Source: JANOYY01 sp043720395
Lineage (GTDB): Bacteria > Actinomycetota > Acidimicrobiia > Acidimicrobiales > JANYDT01
Length of the DNA: 64,000 nt
Direction: 5' to 3'
NCBI GenBank assembly: GCA_043720395.1
Contig: JAYSSR010000040.1
Location: forward strand, 1 to 64,000
In this document: positions 26,187-35,448 of the stretch, one piece after another
Layout: each line of letters begins with the position of its first letter
Position numbering within the stretch: position 1 is the first letter of the stretch
The notes under the pieces: model-generated
Database searches by the model: none
The model's input: the letters and a program-made list of their open reading frames with translations, nothing else
Told to the model about the DNA's origin: nothing
Position numbers and translations under genes: made by a program

Positions 26187-27353
26187 ATGTCCGATGTTGC
26201 GGGCATGGAACGCAAGAAGGTCATGCTCGTCTTCGGGACCCGTCCGGAGGCCGTCAAGATGGCGACGCTCGCCCAGGCACTCCGCAAGGTGCCGTGGTGT
26301 GAGCCAATCGTGGCCGTCACCGCGCAGCATCGTGAAATGCTCGATCAGGTCATGGACCTGTTCGAGCTAACCGCCGACTTCGATCTCGACATGCTGACGC
26401 CCGGCCAGACGCTGACTGACGTGACGGTCAAAGCGCTGACCGGCCTCGGCCCGATCCTCGAGTCCGTCAAACCCGACGCCGTTGTCGTGCAGGGGGACAC
26501 CACCACGACCTTCGCGGGCGCGCTCGCCGCGTTCTACCGGCAGATCCCGGTCGTGCACATGGAGGCAGGGCTCCGCACCGATGACCCGGCCTCACCGTTC
26601 CCCGAAGAGATCAACCGGCGACTCGCGACCCAGCTCACGACGCTGCACCTCGCCGCCACACCAACGAGCCGGGACAACCTGCTCCGCGACGGCGTCGCAC
26701 GCGATCGTGTGGTTGTCACGGGCAATACCGTCATCGACGCTCTGCATTGGGCCGTCGACCACAAGCCCGCGTACGACAACGACAAGCTCGAGACCATCGA
26801 TGGTTCGACCGACCGCGTCCTGCTCGTGACGGCGCACCGCCGTGAGTCGTGGGGCGAGCCCATGCGCTCGATCGGGCTCGCCCTCGCCGACCTGTCGGAC
26901 CGGTATCCCTCCCTTCAGATCGTGTTCCCGATCCATCGAAACCCTCTTGTACGCGACGCAATCCTTCCGTCCGTCGAAGGCCGGGCCAACGTCACGATTC
27001 TGGAACCGCTCGCGTACGGTGCCTTCTCCCGTCTCATGGAGCGAGCATCCCTGGTGCTCACCGACTCGGGTGGCGTGCAGGAGGAGGCCCCGAGCCTTGG
27101 CAAGCCGGTGCTCGTGCTGCGGGACACGACGGAACGCCCGGAAGCGGTCCTCGCCGGAACGGCCATGCTCGTGGGAACAGGTCGCGAACGCATCGTTGCC
27201 GAGGTCTCGAAGCTCCTCGACGACCCGGACGCCTACCAGGCGATGGCAACCGCGGTAAACCCCTACGGCGACGGCCGAGCGACGGAACGAACGATCGCTG
27301 CGATCGCAGAAATGTTCGGGCTCGGCTTGCGTGCCGACGAGTTCCTCGGCTGA
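26187..27353 (+). CDS. wecB: UDP-N-acetylglucosamine 2-epimerase (non-hydrolysing)
   Basis: Interconverts UDP-GlcNAc and UDP-ManNAc for envelope polysaccharide. 388 residues with VFGTRPEAVKMA, VQGDTTTTFAGALAAFY, HMEAGLRTDDPASPFPEEIN, VTAHRRESWG and TDSGGVQEEAPSLGKPVL, all hallmarks of the family. The start may be the ATG used here or MERKK 18 bp further in; neither has a clear Shine-Dalgarno. It follows valS by 32 bp. No other polysaccharide genes are nearby. Confidence 0.93.
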   Translation: MSDVAGMERKKVMLVFGTRPEAVKMATLAQALRKVPWCEPIVAVTAQHREMLDQVMDLFELTADFDLDMLTPGQTLTDVTVKALTGLGPILESVKPDAVVVQGDTTTTFAGALAAFYRQIPVVHMEAGLRTDDPASPFPEEINRRLATQLTTLHLAATPTSRDNLLRDGVARDRVVVTGNTVIDALHWAVDHKPAYDNDKLETIDGSTDRVLLVTAHRRESWGEPMRSIGLALADLSDRYPSLQIVFPIHRNPLVRDAILPSVEGRANVTILEPLAYGAFSRLMERASLVLTDSGGVQEEAPSLGKPVLVLRDTTERPEAVLAGTAMLVGTGRERIVAEVSKLLDDPDAYQAMATAVNPYGDGRATERTIAAIAEMFGLGLRADEFLG

Positions 27354-27364
27354 GCCAGTAGGCC

Positions 27365-28003
27365 CTACAGGACGAGCGCGATGGTTCCGTCGAGGTCCTT
27401 GACCTCGTACGCGATCGTTTGCGTTCCGACACCGGAACTGCCGTAGTCCACGGTGCACGTCAGTTTGTCGCCAATGGCGGCGACGACCACCTTGGCCTTC
27501 CCGCACCTGACCTTCGCCTTGGCACGATCGTCGGCGTCGAGTTGGGCGACTGTTCCGGCAACGACCTTCGCAACATCAATGATGGCCTTCGCTCTGGACA
27601 TCAGGAACGATCCTCCTTTGAGGTATCCACCATCGCGGATTTCAACGTCGTAGGGGGCGAAGACGCCCTCGACCGGTACCGTGCAGCGAAAGACCGCTGG
27701 CTTTGACGCTGTCGCCTTGGCCTTTACCTGTACCTTCGCCATTGCGGCCGGACAGGTCGCACGCCCGACCTTCAGCGTCGGCGATGCCTGTTGTTGGAGC
27801 GAGGTGAGCTTTGCCTCGACATCGGCCTTCACGTTGACCGGTGCCGTTGGCACCTTGGGTTTCGCGGTTGTGGTGGGTTTTGCTGTGGCTACGGCGTACT
27901 TCGTCGCGAAACTTGTGCGCAGGGCGGCATCGGCCGGAGGGCCGGACGCACTGAACACTGAAGCAATCGCAATGACGAAGCCGAACACGGGGAAGCGCGG
28001 CAT
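27365..28003 (-). CDS. Exported DUF4333-like protein
   Basis: A 212-residue protein starting at MPRFPVFGFVIAIASVFSAS, a signal peptide or membrane anchor, with no lipobox. A Thr/Lys/Pro-rich linker follows, then a segment with ATCPAAMAKVQVKAKA and FRCTVPVEG, and a tail with VRCGKAKVVVAAIGDKLTC. Paired cysteines around a 30-35 residue beta unit, CP...K.G..F.C, are typical of DUF4333 domains of actinobacterial exported proteins; there may be two copies. The function is unknown. It converges on wecB (11 bp apart). The 250 bp upstream, shared with the divergent MarR gene, must contain both promoters; no operator was recognised. Confidence 0.6.
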   Translation of the reverse strand: MPRFPVFGFVIAIASVFSASGPPADAALRTSFATKYAVATAKPTTTAKPKVPTAPVNVKADVEAKLTSLQQQASPTLKVGRATCPAAMAKVQVKAKATASKPAVFRCTVPVEGVFAPYDVEIRDGGYLKGGSFLMSRAKAIIDVAKVVAGTVAQLDADDRAKAKVRCGKAKVVVAAIGDKLTCTVDYGSSGVGTQTIAYEVKDLDGTIALVL

Positions 28004-28253
28004 GGCCCAGACGTTACTGTCCGTCGGACTGGGGTCGCTCGGGAGACACGGTGAAACGATATGTGCACGTACTTCATGACGAGTCAAAACGACAGTGATG
28101 TAGTTCGCACAAGGCCTGTCCGGCTGGACGGACCCCGTCCCGCGTGACCTAGAGTGGTACGCGTGCATAGCGCCTCGCCGCGCTGAATAGCTTCGAAGTT
28201 GCATCCGAAGAGTCCATCACCCACCCATTTTCTTCTTTCGGAGCCACCAAGAC

Positions 28254-28694
28254 ATGAGCGGCCAAGGTCCTGCTGCCACCCCTTCCTCGCCAGGTTTCCT
28301 GATGTGGCGCGCAACCAACGCGTGGCAACGAGCGCAGCGCGCGGCGCTGGAGTCGTTCAGCCTCACGCATGTGCAATACGCCCTCTTGGCGACACTTGCG
28401 ACCGATGACGCGCGCAAGGGCCTGTCGCAAGCGGAGATCAGCGGACGCTCTGGCGTTGACCCGATGACGACATCGCAGGTAGTGCGTGCTCTCGAAGGGC
28501 GGGACTTCGTGACGCGGACAGCGAGCCCGGATGACAAGCGCGCCCAGCGCGTCACGCTCTCGGCCAATGGCCGATCGCTGGTCCGTCGGGCACAGCCCAA
28601 GGTCGACAAGGCCGACGCCGACTTCTTCGAGTCCGCCGGCAAAGACGGTGTCGCACTCATCGCTGCGCTGAAGGTGCTCGCCGGCGTCGAGTGA
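28254..28694 (+). CDS. MarR-family transcriptional regulator
   Basis: A 146-residue winged-helix repressor: FSLTHVQYALLATLA, SQAEISGRSGVDPMTTSQVV (recognition helix), then the wing RTASPDDKRAQRVTLSANG, the best-conserved MarR signature. MarR proteins bind palindromes as dimers and are released by phenolic or other ligands. It lies just upstream of the OSBS/NSAR-like, P450, flavoprotein and CoA-transferase genes and is the obvious candidate regulator of that run. Confidence 0.92.
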   Translation: MSGQGPAATPSSPGFLMWRATNAWQRAQRAALESFSLTHVQYALLATLATDDARKGLSQAEISGRSGVDPMTTSQVVRALEGRDFVTRTASPDDKRAQRVTLSANGRSLVRRAQPKVDKADADFFESAGKDGVALIAALKVLAGVE

Positions 28695-28798
28695 CCACAT
28701 GACCACCTGGTCCTGTGATTCTTGGATTTGATCCGATCGGCCCGCCCGCACAACGGCGGGTCGAGTCGCGTTTGAACCGCGTGTGCTTGGATCGCAGG

Positions 28799-29914
28799 GT
28801 GCACCCACTCGCCCAGTCGCGCCCCGAGCGCATCGTCCTGCATCGGGTGGCACTTCCCCTTCGGTCGCCATTCGTTACGGCGCATGGCGTCGAATCAAAG
28901 AAGCAGGCAACGATCGTGGACTTCGTCGACGGACCGACGCACGGCTGGGGCGAGTGCGTTGCCCTCGACACGCCCGACTACACATCGGAGTACGCCGACG
29001 GTGCCTTCGATGTTCTCGACCGCTTCCTGGCACCCGCATGGCTTCGTGGCGGCCCTTCCGGTCTCGACTGGCTCGTCGGACACCCGATGGCAAAGGCATC
29101 TCTTGAGTTCGCGGCGGTCGACTTGTCACTTCGCCGGAGTGGGCAGTCCCTCGCTGCGGCACTCGGTGCGAAGCGCGACCGGGTCCCGGCTGGCGTCGTC
29201 GTGGGAATTGGCGACGACGACGGCGCGACCCGTCGCGCTGTCGCGTCTCGGGTCGAGGAGGGATATCAGCGGATCAAGGTGAAGATCAGCGCTCACAGCG
29301 ACATGGCTGCGCTGCGCCGACTTACCGAGGAGTTCCCCTCCGCTGCCTTCGCCGTGGACGCCAACGGAAGCCTTGGTTCTTGGCTCGTGACGCGCGACCA
29401 GCGAATGTCGGCCCTCGACTCGCTGGGATTGCAATTCATCGAGCAGCCATTGGCGGCGCACGACCTTGGCGGCCATGCCGTGCTTGCAGCCACGCTCGCG
29501 ACGCCGATCTGTCTCGACGAGCCGTTGACCTCGCTTGCCGAGGTTCAGCGAGCCGTCGGGTTGGGCGCGTGCCGAGTAGTCAACCTCAAGCCCGGTCGCG
29601 TCGGCGGTCTCGGGGAGGCGGTGCGAATCCACGATTGGTGTGCCGCAAACGACGTTGGGCTGTGGATGGGCGGCATGCTCGAAACTGGCGTCGGACGTGC
29701 ACTGAACGTCGCCCTGGCGACGCTCCACGGGTTTTCGCTGCCGGGCGACCTTTCCGCCAGCTCCCGCTACTTCGAGACCGATCTCACCGAGCCGTTGACG
29801 TTGGACGCCGACGGTTGCCTCCGCGTGCCAACTGGACCGGGCATCGGCGTCGAGGTCGACCTCGACGTTCTGGAGCGGTTCACGGTCCGGCGGTCCGAAC
29901 ACGTCATGCCTTGA
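28799..29914 (+). CDS. menC: o-Succinylbenzoate synthase / N-acylamino acid racemase-type enolase-superfamily enzyme
   Basis: A muconate-lactonizing-type enolase-superfamily member, 371 residues if started at GTG before HPLAQSRPERIVLHRVALPL; an in-frame GTG 84 bp upstream is less likely. Motifs: WGECVALDTPDYTSEY, catalytic RIKVKIS (KxK), metal ligands in FAVDANG, FIEQPL and CLDEPL, and the second lysine in VNLKPGRVGG. In menaquinone synthesis it would dehydrate SHCHC to o-succinylbenzoate. The family is promiscuous and no other men gene is nearby, so N-succinylamino acid racemase activity is also possible. Confidence 0.8.
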   Translation: MHPLAQSRPERIVLHRVALPLRSPFVTAHGVESKKQATIVDFVDGPTHGWGECVALDTPDYTSEYADGAFDVLDRFLAPAWLRGGPSGLDWLVGHPMAKASLEFAAVDLSLRRSGQSLAAALGAKRDRVPAGVVVGIGDDDGATRRAVASRVEEGYQRIKVKISAHSDMAALRRLTEEFPSAAFAVDANGSLGSWLVTRDQRMSALDSLGLQFIEQPLAAHDLGGHAVLAATLATPICLDEPLTSLAEVQRAVGLGACRVVNLKPGRVGGLGEAVRIHDWCAANDVGLWMGGMLETGVGRALNVALATLHGFSLPGDLSASSRYFETDLTEPLTLDADGCLRVPTGPGIGVEVDLDVLERFTVRRSEHVMP

Positions 29915-29955
29915 CGCCTGGCGAGTCCGGGTGGGTGAGGAGATAAGTTCCAAGG

Positions 29956-31149
29956 ATGCTTGTGACGGAACTCGACTTACCGTTTGTCGACCTCGCCCAG
30001 ATCGTCGACCGTGAAGAGTTGCGGGCAAAGCTCAACGACGCTCGCTCCCTGCACTGGATTGCGAAGACCCCGCTCGGCTATCTGCTGACCCGACACGAGG
30101 ACGTCACTGCGCTGCTGCGCGATCGACGATGGCACTCCGCGGTTCGAATCCTGAACCAGCTAAACGGGGTGCCGGAACGGGCACCGGATCGTCCCGAGTC
30201 GGTGCTGAGCGCGGAAGGCGATACGCATGCGCGCTTACGACGTCTCGTGGCTCCGGCGTTCTCCCCGAAGTCGGCCGACCGACTTCGGCCGTTCATGCGC
30301 GATGTCATGAACGAACTCGTCGATCGGTTTGCCGACGATCACCATTGCGAGTTCGTGGAGGCGGTATGCGAGCCGTATCCGATCCCGATCATCTGCGAGC
30401 TGCTCGGCGCGCCGAAGGAGGATTGGCGGCTGTTCAGTCGCTGGGCGGGTGACCTGCTCAAGGTGTTCAACGGCAATTGGAGGCAGGACGGTCCGGCGAT
30501 CGAGACCGCGCGTGTGGAACTCGACGCCTACGTCGAGGCCCTTATCGAGGAGCGTCGATCAAAACCGGCCGACGATCTGCTCACCGACCTCATCGCGGCG
30601 GAAGAACAAGGAGACCGACTCAGCAGTGACGAGCTCGTCGTGATGGTCGAAGCCGTCATCATTGGTGGCACCGATACAACGAGGAATCAGCTGGGCTGCG
30701 GTGTCGCCCTCTTCACCAGCCACCCGGACCAGTGGCGCATGTTGGCCGAACGTCCGGAGCTGGCGAATACGGCCGTCGAGGAGTCGATGCGCTACCTCGG
30801 TGCGGTGCGTGGTTCAGGTCGCTATGCGAGTGAGGAGCTCGAGTTCAAGGGGGTGACCTTTCCGCAGTTCTCGGTGATGATGCTGAGCCTCGTCGGGGCG
30901 AACTTCGACGCCAGCGTCTTCGACGAGCCGGACCGATTCGACATCACGCGTCCCGGTATTGGCCAGCACATGACGTTCGGGTCGGGCATCCACTTCTGCC
31001 TCGGATCGTCGCTCGCGCGCGCGGAGCTGCAGGAGGCCCTACCGATTCTGGCCCGCCGACTGCCCGACCTCGCGTTGGACGGTCCCGTGGCTTGGAAGCC
31101 GAACGGTTCAGGAATCTGGGGACCGGAGCGTCTCCCGATTCGTTTCTAG
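29956..31149 (+). CDS. Cytochrome P450
   Basis: A soluble bacterial P450 of 397 residues. The I-helix oxygen-activation motif is IIGGTDTTRNQ, the ExxR motif is EESMRYL, and the heme loop is FGSGIHFCLGSSLARAE with the thiolate Cys. No N-terminal anchor. It needs ferredoxin and reductase partners, which are not adjacent. The stop TAG overlaps the GTG of the next gene by 1 bp (TAGTG), indicating translational coupling with the flavoprotein. The substrate is unknown. Confidence 0.95.
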   Translation: MLVTELDLPFVDLAQIVDREELRAKLNDARSLHWIAKTPLGYLLTRHEDVTALLRDRRWHSAVRILNQLNGVPERAPDRPESVLSAEGDTHARLRRLVAPAFSPKSADRLRPFMRDVMNELVDRFADDHHCEFVEAVCEPYPIPIICELLGAPKEDWRLFSRWAGDLLKVFNGNWRQDGPAIETARVELDAYVEALIEERRSKPADDLLTDLIAAEEQGDRLSSDELVVMVEAVIIGGTDTTRNQLGCGVALFTSHPDQWRMLAERPELANTAVEESMRYLGAVRGSGRYASEELEFKGVTFPQFSVMMLSLVGANFDASVFDEPDRFDITRPGIGQHMTFGSGIHFCLGSSLARAELQEALPILARRLPDLALDGPVAWKPNGSGIWGPERLPIRF

Positions 31150-32426
31150 TGAAGGTTGTCGAGGCTGCTCGGCGTGTGGGCATCGTCGGTGGTGGACCTG
31201 CCGGGCTCATTGCAGCAGAAATGCTTGCCGAATCGGGGCTCGAAGTGACGGTCCACGATCGCATGCGCGTGGTCGGACGCAAGTTCGTGATGGCAGGTCG
31301 AGGCGGGCTGAATCTGACGAACGACGAACCACTCGATACGTTCGTTCTGAAGTACGGACCCGCTGAGTCTGTTGTTGCAGCGGTACGGGCCTTCCCCCCG
31401 CGGGCCTTGCGGGACTGGGCAGCTGGGCTCGGTCAGGCAACATTCGTTGGCACGAGCCGACGCGTGTTCCCCGAGTCCTTCCATACGACGCCGCTGCTTC
31501 GAGCGTGGTTGGAACGACTCCACGACTGCGGGGTTGCGTTCGAGCGAGGAACGTTTGTCGGGGTTACTTCGTCGGCCGATGGAACGGTCGAACTGGAGTT
31601 GCAGGTCGACGGTGAAAGTACTATGTACGCGTATGATGTGGTGGTGCTCGCTTTGGGCGGAGCGAGTTGGCCCCGCCTCGGTGCCGACGGATCGTGGGTC
31701 GCGGCGTTGCGCGCTCGCGGCGTGGAGGTTCGGGAACTTGCGGCATCCAACTGTGGGTTCGAGGTCGCATGGTCACCGGAGTTCGCCCGGCGTTTTGCCG
31801 GTACGCCGCTGAAGAACATTGCGATCGCGGTGGGTCACACAACCGTTCGGGGTGAGGCGATGATCACGGAGACGGGGATTGAGGGTGGTGTCATCTACGC
31901 GCTTGGCCCATCGATTCGACAGGCGATCGCGGTAGGTGGCGTGGCGACGATGTACGTCGATCTCCACCCTGACGTCCGGCTCGAACAGTTGTGGGCGCGG
32001 CTCGACAAGGTGCCCAAATCGACGTCGTTCGCGACACGGCTGCGCAAGGTCGGGCTCTCTTCCGTAGCTGCATCGCTCGTTCGTGAGGCGCTACCTGCGG
32101 GGACCTCCCGGAATCGTGACTTGCTTGCCATGACGGTCAAGGCACTTCCGGTAGACACCCACGCTCCGATGCCGATCGCACGGGCGATCTCGTCGGTCGG
32201 TGGCGTCGTCTTGGATGCGGCGGACGAGCGGTTCATGCTGCGTGCACTCCCGGGCGTGTTTGTTGCAGGTGAGATGCTGGACTTCGACGCCCCCACCGGC
32301 GGTTACCTCCTTCAAGCGTGCTTTGCGACCGGCGTTGCGGCGGCCCGCGGCGTGATGGCGTGGGCGTCGAGTCGGGTGCCGGGCTTGGACCCGGCGGATG
32401 AAGCGAACAAGGCTGAGCGCCCATGA
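31149..32426 (+). CDS. NAD(P)/FAD-dependent oxidoreductase, HI0933/TIGR03862-like
   Basis: A 425-residue flavoprotein: VGIVGGGPAGLIAAEMLAE (Rossmann), VGRKFVMAGRGGLNLTNDEP (the HI0933-type G-x-K...GGCN/GLN loop), FPESFHTTPLLRAWL and a C-terminal FVAGEMLDFDAPTGGYLLQ. Members are conserved but functionally undefined. The start is GTG, overlapping the P450 stop by one base; the next gene's ATG overlaps its own stop by 4 bp. The tight packing suggests one transcript with the P450 and CoA-transferase, but not necessarily a shared reaction. Confidence 0.85.
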   Translation: MKVVEAARRVGIVGGGPAGLIAAEMLAESGLEVTVHDRMRVVGRKFVMAGRGGLNLTNDEPLDTFVLKYGPAESVVAAVRAFPPRALRDWAAGLGQATFVGTSRRVFPESFHTTPLLRAWLERLHDCGVAFERGTFVGVTSSADGTVELELQVDGESTMYAYDVVVLALGGASWPRLGADGSWVAALRARGVEVRELAASNCGFEVAWSPEFARRFAGTPLKNIAIAVGHTTVRGEAMITETGIEGGVIYALGPSIRQAIAVGGVATMYVDLHPDVRLEQLWARLDKVPKSTSFATRLRKVGLSSVAASLVREALPAGTSRNRDLLAMTVKALPVDTHAPMPIARAISSVGGVVLDAADERFMLRALPGVFVAGEMLDFDAPTGGYLLQACFATGVAAARGVMAWASSRVPGLDPADEANKAERP

Positions 32427-33598
32427 GCGGTCCGCTGGCTGGTGTTCGAGTGTTGGATATGTCGTCGGTGATCATGGGTCCGTACGCGACACAACTCATG
32501 GGTGACATGGGTGCCGACGTGATCAGCGTCGAGGACCCGAAAGGCGACACGAACCGGTTCATGGGCCTTGGCCCGGACCCGCTTCTTTCCGGTGTTGCGA
32601 TGAACATTCTCCGCAACAAGCGCAATGTCTGCCTCAACCTCAAGAAGCCGGGCGGCCGCGAAACGTTTCTTCGCATCGCGGCGACGTGTGATGTCGTGAT
32701 CACGAACATTCGGCCTTCGCCGCTCAAGCGTCTCGGCTTGACGTACGACGATGTGCGGGCGATCAAGACCGACATCGTGTTCTGTCAGGCGCATGGCTGG
32801 GGGTCCGACACGGTCGAGGCGGACCGTCCCGCGTATGACGACATCGTGCAGACGGCGGCTGGAGTGGCAGACGCATTCGTAAAGGCAACCGGGGTAGCTC
32901 AGATGGCGCCGACGCTCGTAGCAGATAAGGTAAGTGGGCTTACGATTCTCTACGCGGTGCTCGCCGCGATGTTCCATCGCGAACGCACCGGTGAGGGCCA
33001 GTACATCGAAGTGCCGATGGTGGACGCGGTCAGCGCGTTCGTTTTGTCGGAACACGGTGCCGGTGCAATACCGGTTCCGCCGCTCACGCCGGCTGGATAC
33101 CCGCGCATCCTGACGCCGAATCGCAAGCCGCACCCGACGTCGGACGGGTGGATCGCGATCCTTCCGTACTCCGGTCGTCACTACCGAGACCTGCTCACCG
33201 AAGGTGGACGGGAGGACATGCTCGCCGATGAACGGATCCACTCCGAAGGTGCTCGGATCATGAACGCGGACTTCCTCTATCAGCTGGTTGCGGAGATCGT
33301 GAAGGACCGTCCCACAGCGCATTGGGTCACGTTCTGTGAGACGCACGACATCCCCGCGAGTCCCGTTGTGGGTCTGCAGGAGCTCGTCGAGGCACTACCG
33401 ATCCTGGAGCACGAACGCTTCGGTGCGTATCGCTCGATAGGCCACGGCGCGCGCTTCTCCGCAACACCGTCGAGTGTCCGACGCCACGCGGCGATGCCCG
33501 GCCAGCACGACGACGAGGTCCTCGGCGAGGTGGGTCTCACGCCCTCGGAGATCGCTGCACTCCGGGCCTCCGGGGCGCTGCTCGAAGAGCCGAAGTGA
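32423..33598 (+). CDS. CaiB/BaiF (family III) CoA-transferase
   Basis: Moves CoA between carboxylic acids, or acts as an alpha-methylacyl-CoA racemase relative. 391 residues with LDMSSVIMGPYATQLMGDMG at the N-terminus, LNLKKPGGRE, the catalytic-aspartate region RPAYDDIVQTAAG (~135-147), and GEGQYIEVPMVD. It is the last gene of the MarR-linked run and overlaps the flavoprotein stop by 4 bp. Its presence implies that the pathway handles an acyl-CoA. It converges on the crotonase gene with a 7-bp gap. Confidence 0.92.
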   Translation: MSGPLAGVRVLDMSSVIMGPYATQLMGDMGADVISVEDPKGDTNRFMGLGPDPLLSGVAMNILRNKRNVCLNLKKPGGRETFLRIAATCDVVITNIRPSPLKRLGLTYDDVRAIKTDIVFCQAHGWGSDTVEADRPAYDDIVQTAAGVADAFVKATGVAQMAPTLVADKVSGLTILYAVLAAMFHRERTGEGQYIEVPMVDAVSAFVLSEHGAGAIPVPPLTPAGYPRILTPNRKPHPTSDGWIAILPYSGRHYRDLLTEGGREDMLADERIHSEGARIMNADFLYQLVAEIVKDRPTAHWVTFCETHDIPASPVVGLQELVEALPILEHERFGAYRSIGHGARFSATPSSVRRHAAMPGQHDDEVLGEVGLTPSEIAALRASGALLEEPK

Positions 33599-33605
33599 CG
33601 TTGGC

Positions 33606-34451
33606 CTAACGACCAGCGAAGGTGGCGTCTCGCTTCTCCACGAACGCGATCACTGCCTCCCTGTGATCGCTCGACAGCATGGTGGTGACCATGGCGACGG
33701 CCTCGGCGTCGAGGCAGGTCGCGAGTGAAGCACCCGATGATGCGCGGTTGATGTTCTCCTTGATGTAGCGATAAGCCATGGTCGGGCCGGATGCGATCTT
33801 CTGCACGACGCCGCGCCATGCCTGTTCGAAACCATCATCGGCAAGTACGACATTGACGAGACCGTACGACTCGGCCTGGCGAGCCGTCAGAATTTCGGAC
33901 AGCACATACAACTGCTTGGCTCGCGAGGCACCGACCAATTGCGTCATGAACCAGCTGCCCCCGAAGTCACCGCTCGCACCGATCTTCGAGAACGCTGTCG
34001 TGATCTTCGCCTTCTCGTTGGCGATGCGCAGGTCACACGCGAGCGCAATAGAAAGGCCAGCGCCAGCTGTCGCGCCAGGCAGCACCGCGACGGTCACCTT
34101 GGGCATCTGATGGATGGCGAGACTCACCTGTGCTTGGAGTCGGCGGAGGCCGTCGACGCGGGTCTCGAACGTGGTCGATGACACCTTTCCCGCCGACGCT
34201 GCTGCGTTGCTCTCGGCGAACCCTTTGACGTCGCCGCCGGCACAGAACGCGCCGCCCTCACCGGTGATCACGAGGCACCCGATGTCGCTGCGAGCGGCGA
34301 TCAGTGGCAGTGCACGGCCGAAGCCGACGTACATGTCATCGCTGAGCGCATTGCGCCTGTCGGGACGGTTGAAGCTGAGCACGGCAATGCCGTTCTCCAC
34401 CCAGCCGAGAAGGTCGTTGGTCCCAGTGTCCAGCTGCTCACGTTCGCTCAT
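33606..34451 (-). CDS. Crotonase-fold enzyme (enoyl-CoA hydratase/isomerase family)
   Basis: A 281-residue crotonase-fold protein with oxyanion-hole segments GEGGAFCAGGDVKGF and GATAGAGLSIALACDLRI. The two glutamates used by hydratases appear to be replaced: the usual GGGxE is AGAGLS, and the second Glu position falls in KIGASGDFGGSW. An Asp is retained there (GDFGG), as in several enoyl-CoA isomerases. I therefore favour an isomerase or other crotonase reaction over hydration. It lies opposite the CoA-transferase and on its own transcript. Confidence 0.85.
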   Translation of the reverse strand: MSEREQLDTGTNDLLGWVENGIAVLSFNRPDRRNALSDDMYVGFGRALPLIAARSDIGCLVITGEGGAFCAGGDVKGFAESNAAASAGKVSSTTFETRVDGLRRLQAQVSLAIHQMPKVTVAVLPGATAGAGLSIALACDLRIANEKAKITTAFSKIGASGDFGGSWFMTQLVGASRAKQLYVLSEILTARQAESYGLVNVVLADDGFEQAWRGVVQKIASGPTMAYRYIKENINRASSGASLATCLDAEAVAMVTTMLSSDHREAVIAFVEKRDATFAGR

Positions 34452-34533
34452 CGTCGAAGGGTACCCATGCGACGCTGCGAACGAGCAATCGTGCGGACGT
34501 TTTCGTAGCTGCTTCGTTCATGGTCCGGGTTGC

Positions 34534-35448
34534 TTACGAGCAATAGGCCACCGCAACCGCAGCGCCAAGGACTGCGTTGTTCTTGACCAGTGCGATGTTC
34601 GCCCGAAGGCTGTCGCCACCCGTGATCTCCACAATGCGAGAAAGGAGGAACGGTGTGGCGTCTTTGCCCGTCACGCCCTTCGCGTCGAGGTCCCGGAGTG
34701 CTTGCTCGATGATCGAGTCGATGCGATCAGCAGGAATCTCATCGGCGAGCGCGATCGGGTTGGCAATGCTCACCGCTCCGTTGATTCCGAGGTCCCACTT
34801 GGCACGCATGACCGTGGCTATCTCCACGGCCGAGTCGACCCGCATCGGGGTTCGGTAGCCACTCACCCTGGAGTAGAACGCGGGAAAGTCATCGGTGCCG
34901 ACCGACAGGACCGGAATGCCGAGCGTCTCCATCGTCTCCAGCGTGAGACCGATGTCGAGGATCGATTTCACCCCGGCACTGATCACCGCAACGTTGGTGG
35001 TCGCCATTTCGGTGAGGTCGGCACTGATGTCGAACGTTGTTGAAGCACCGCGATGTACTCCTCCAATCCCACCGGTCACGAAGACGCTGATGCCGGCCAA
35101 GGCGGCGAGGCGCATCGTGCTCGCAACGGTCGTCGCACCGTGCATGCCACGGGCGATCACGTAGGGGAGATCGCGAAGGCTCACTTTCGCGACGTCTGGT
35201 GCGGTTGCTAGGAGTTCGAGATCGGCGGATGAGAGGCCGACGCGTGGGCGTCCGTGGAGCACTGCGATCGTGGCCGGAACCGCGCCACCGTTGCGGATGA
35301 TGGTCTCGACCGAGGTGGCCATCTCAACGTTCTGCGGGTAGGGCATCCCGTGGCTGATGATCGTCGACTCGAGCGCGACAACTGGTCGCCCATCGTTGAG
35401 CGCCTGGCGAACTTCATCGGTGAGAACGAGTGAGGGGTGGATGATCAT
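34534..35448 (-). CDS. psuG: Pseudouridine-5'-phosphate glycosidase
   Basis: Cleaves pseudouridine 5'-phosphate to uracil and ribose 5-phosphate. 304 residues with ALESTIISHGMPYPQN, GLSSADLELLA, FVTGGIGGVHRGA and the Schiff-base lysine region VISAGVKSILDIG, all diagnostic. The ATG overlaps the psuK stop by 4 bp, so kinase and glycosidase are coupled. The uracil released could feed the Upp reaction encoded at the window start. Confidence 0.95.
   Translation of the reverse strand: MIIHPSLVLTDEVRQALNDGRPVVALESTIISHGMPYPQNVEMATSVETIIRNGGAVPATIAVLHGRPRVGLSSADLELLATAPDVAKVSLRDLPYVIARGMHGATTVASTMRLAALAGISVFVTGGIGGVHRGASTTFDISADLTEMATTNVAVISAGVKSILDIGLTLETMETLGIPVLSVGTDDFPAFYSRVSGYRTPMRVDSAVEIATVMRAKWDLGINGAVSIANPIALADEIPADRIDSIIEQALRDLDAKGVTGKDATPFLLSRIVEITGGDSLRANIALVKNNAVLGAAVAVAYCS

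Noticed and set aside
29956..33598. Reading the P450-flavoprotein pair as a P450 and its reductase
   Set aside because: The flavoprotein is of the HI0933 type, not a ferredoxin or flavodoxin reductase, so electron transfer to the P450 is not supported.
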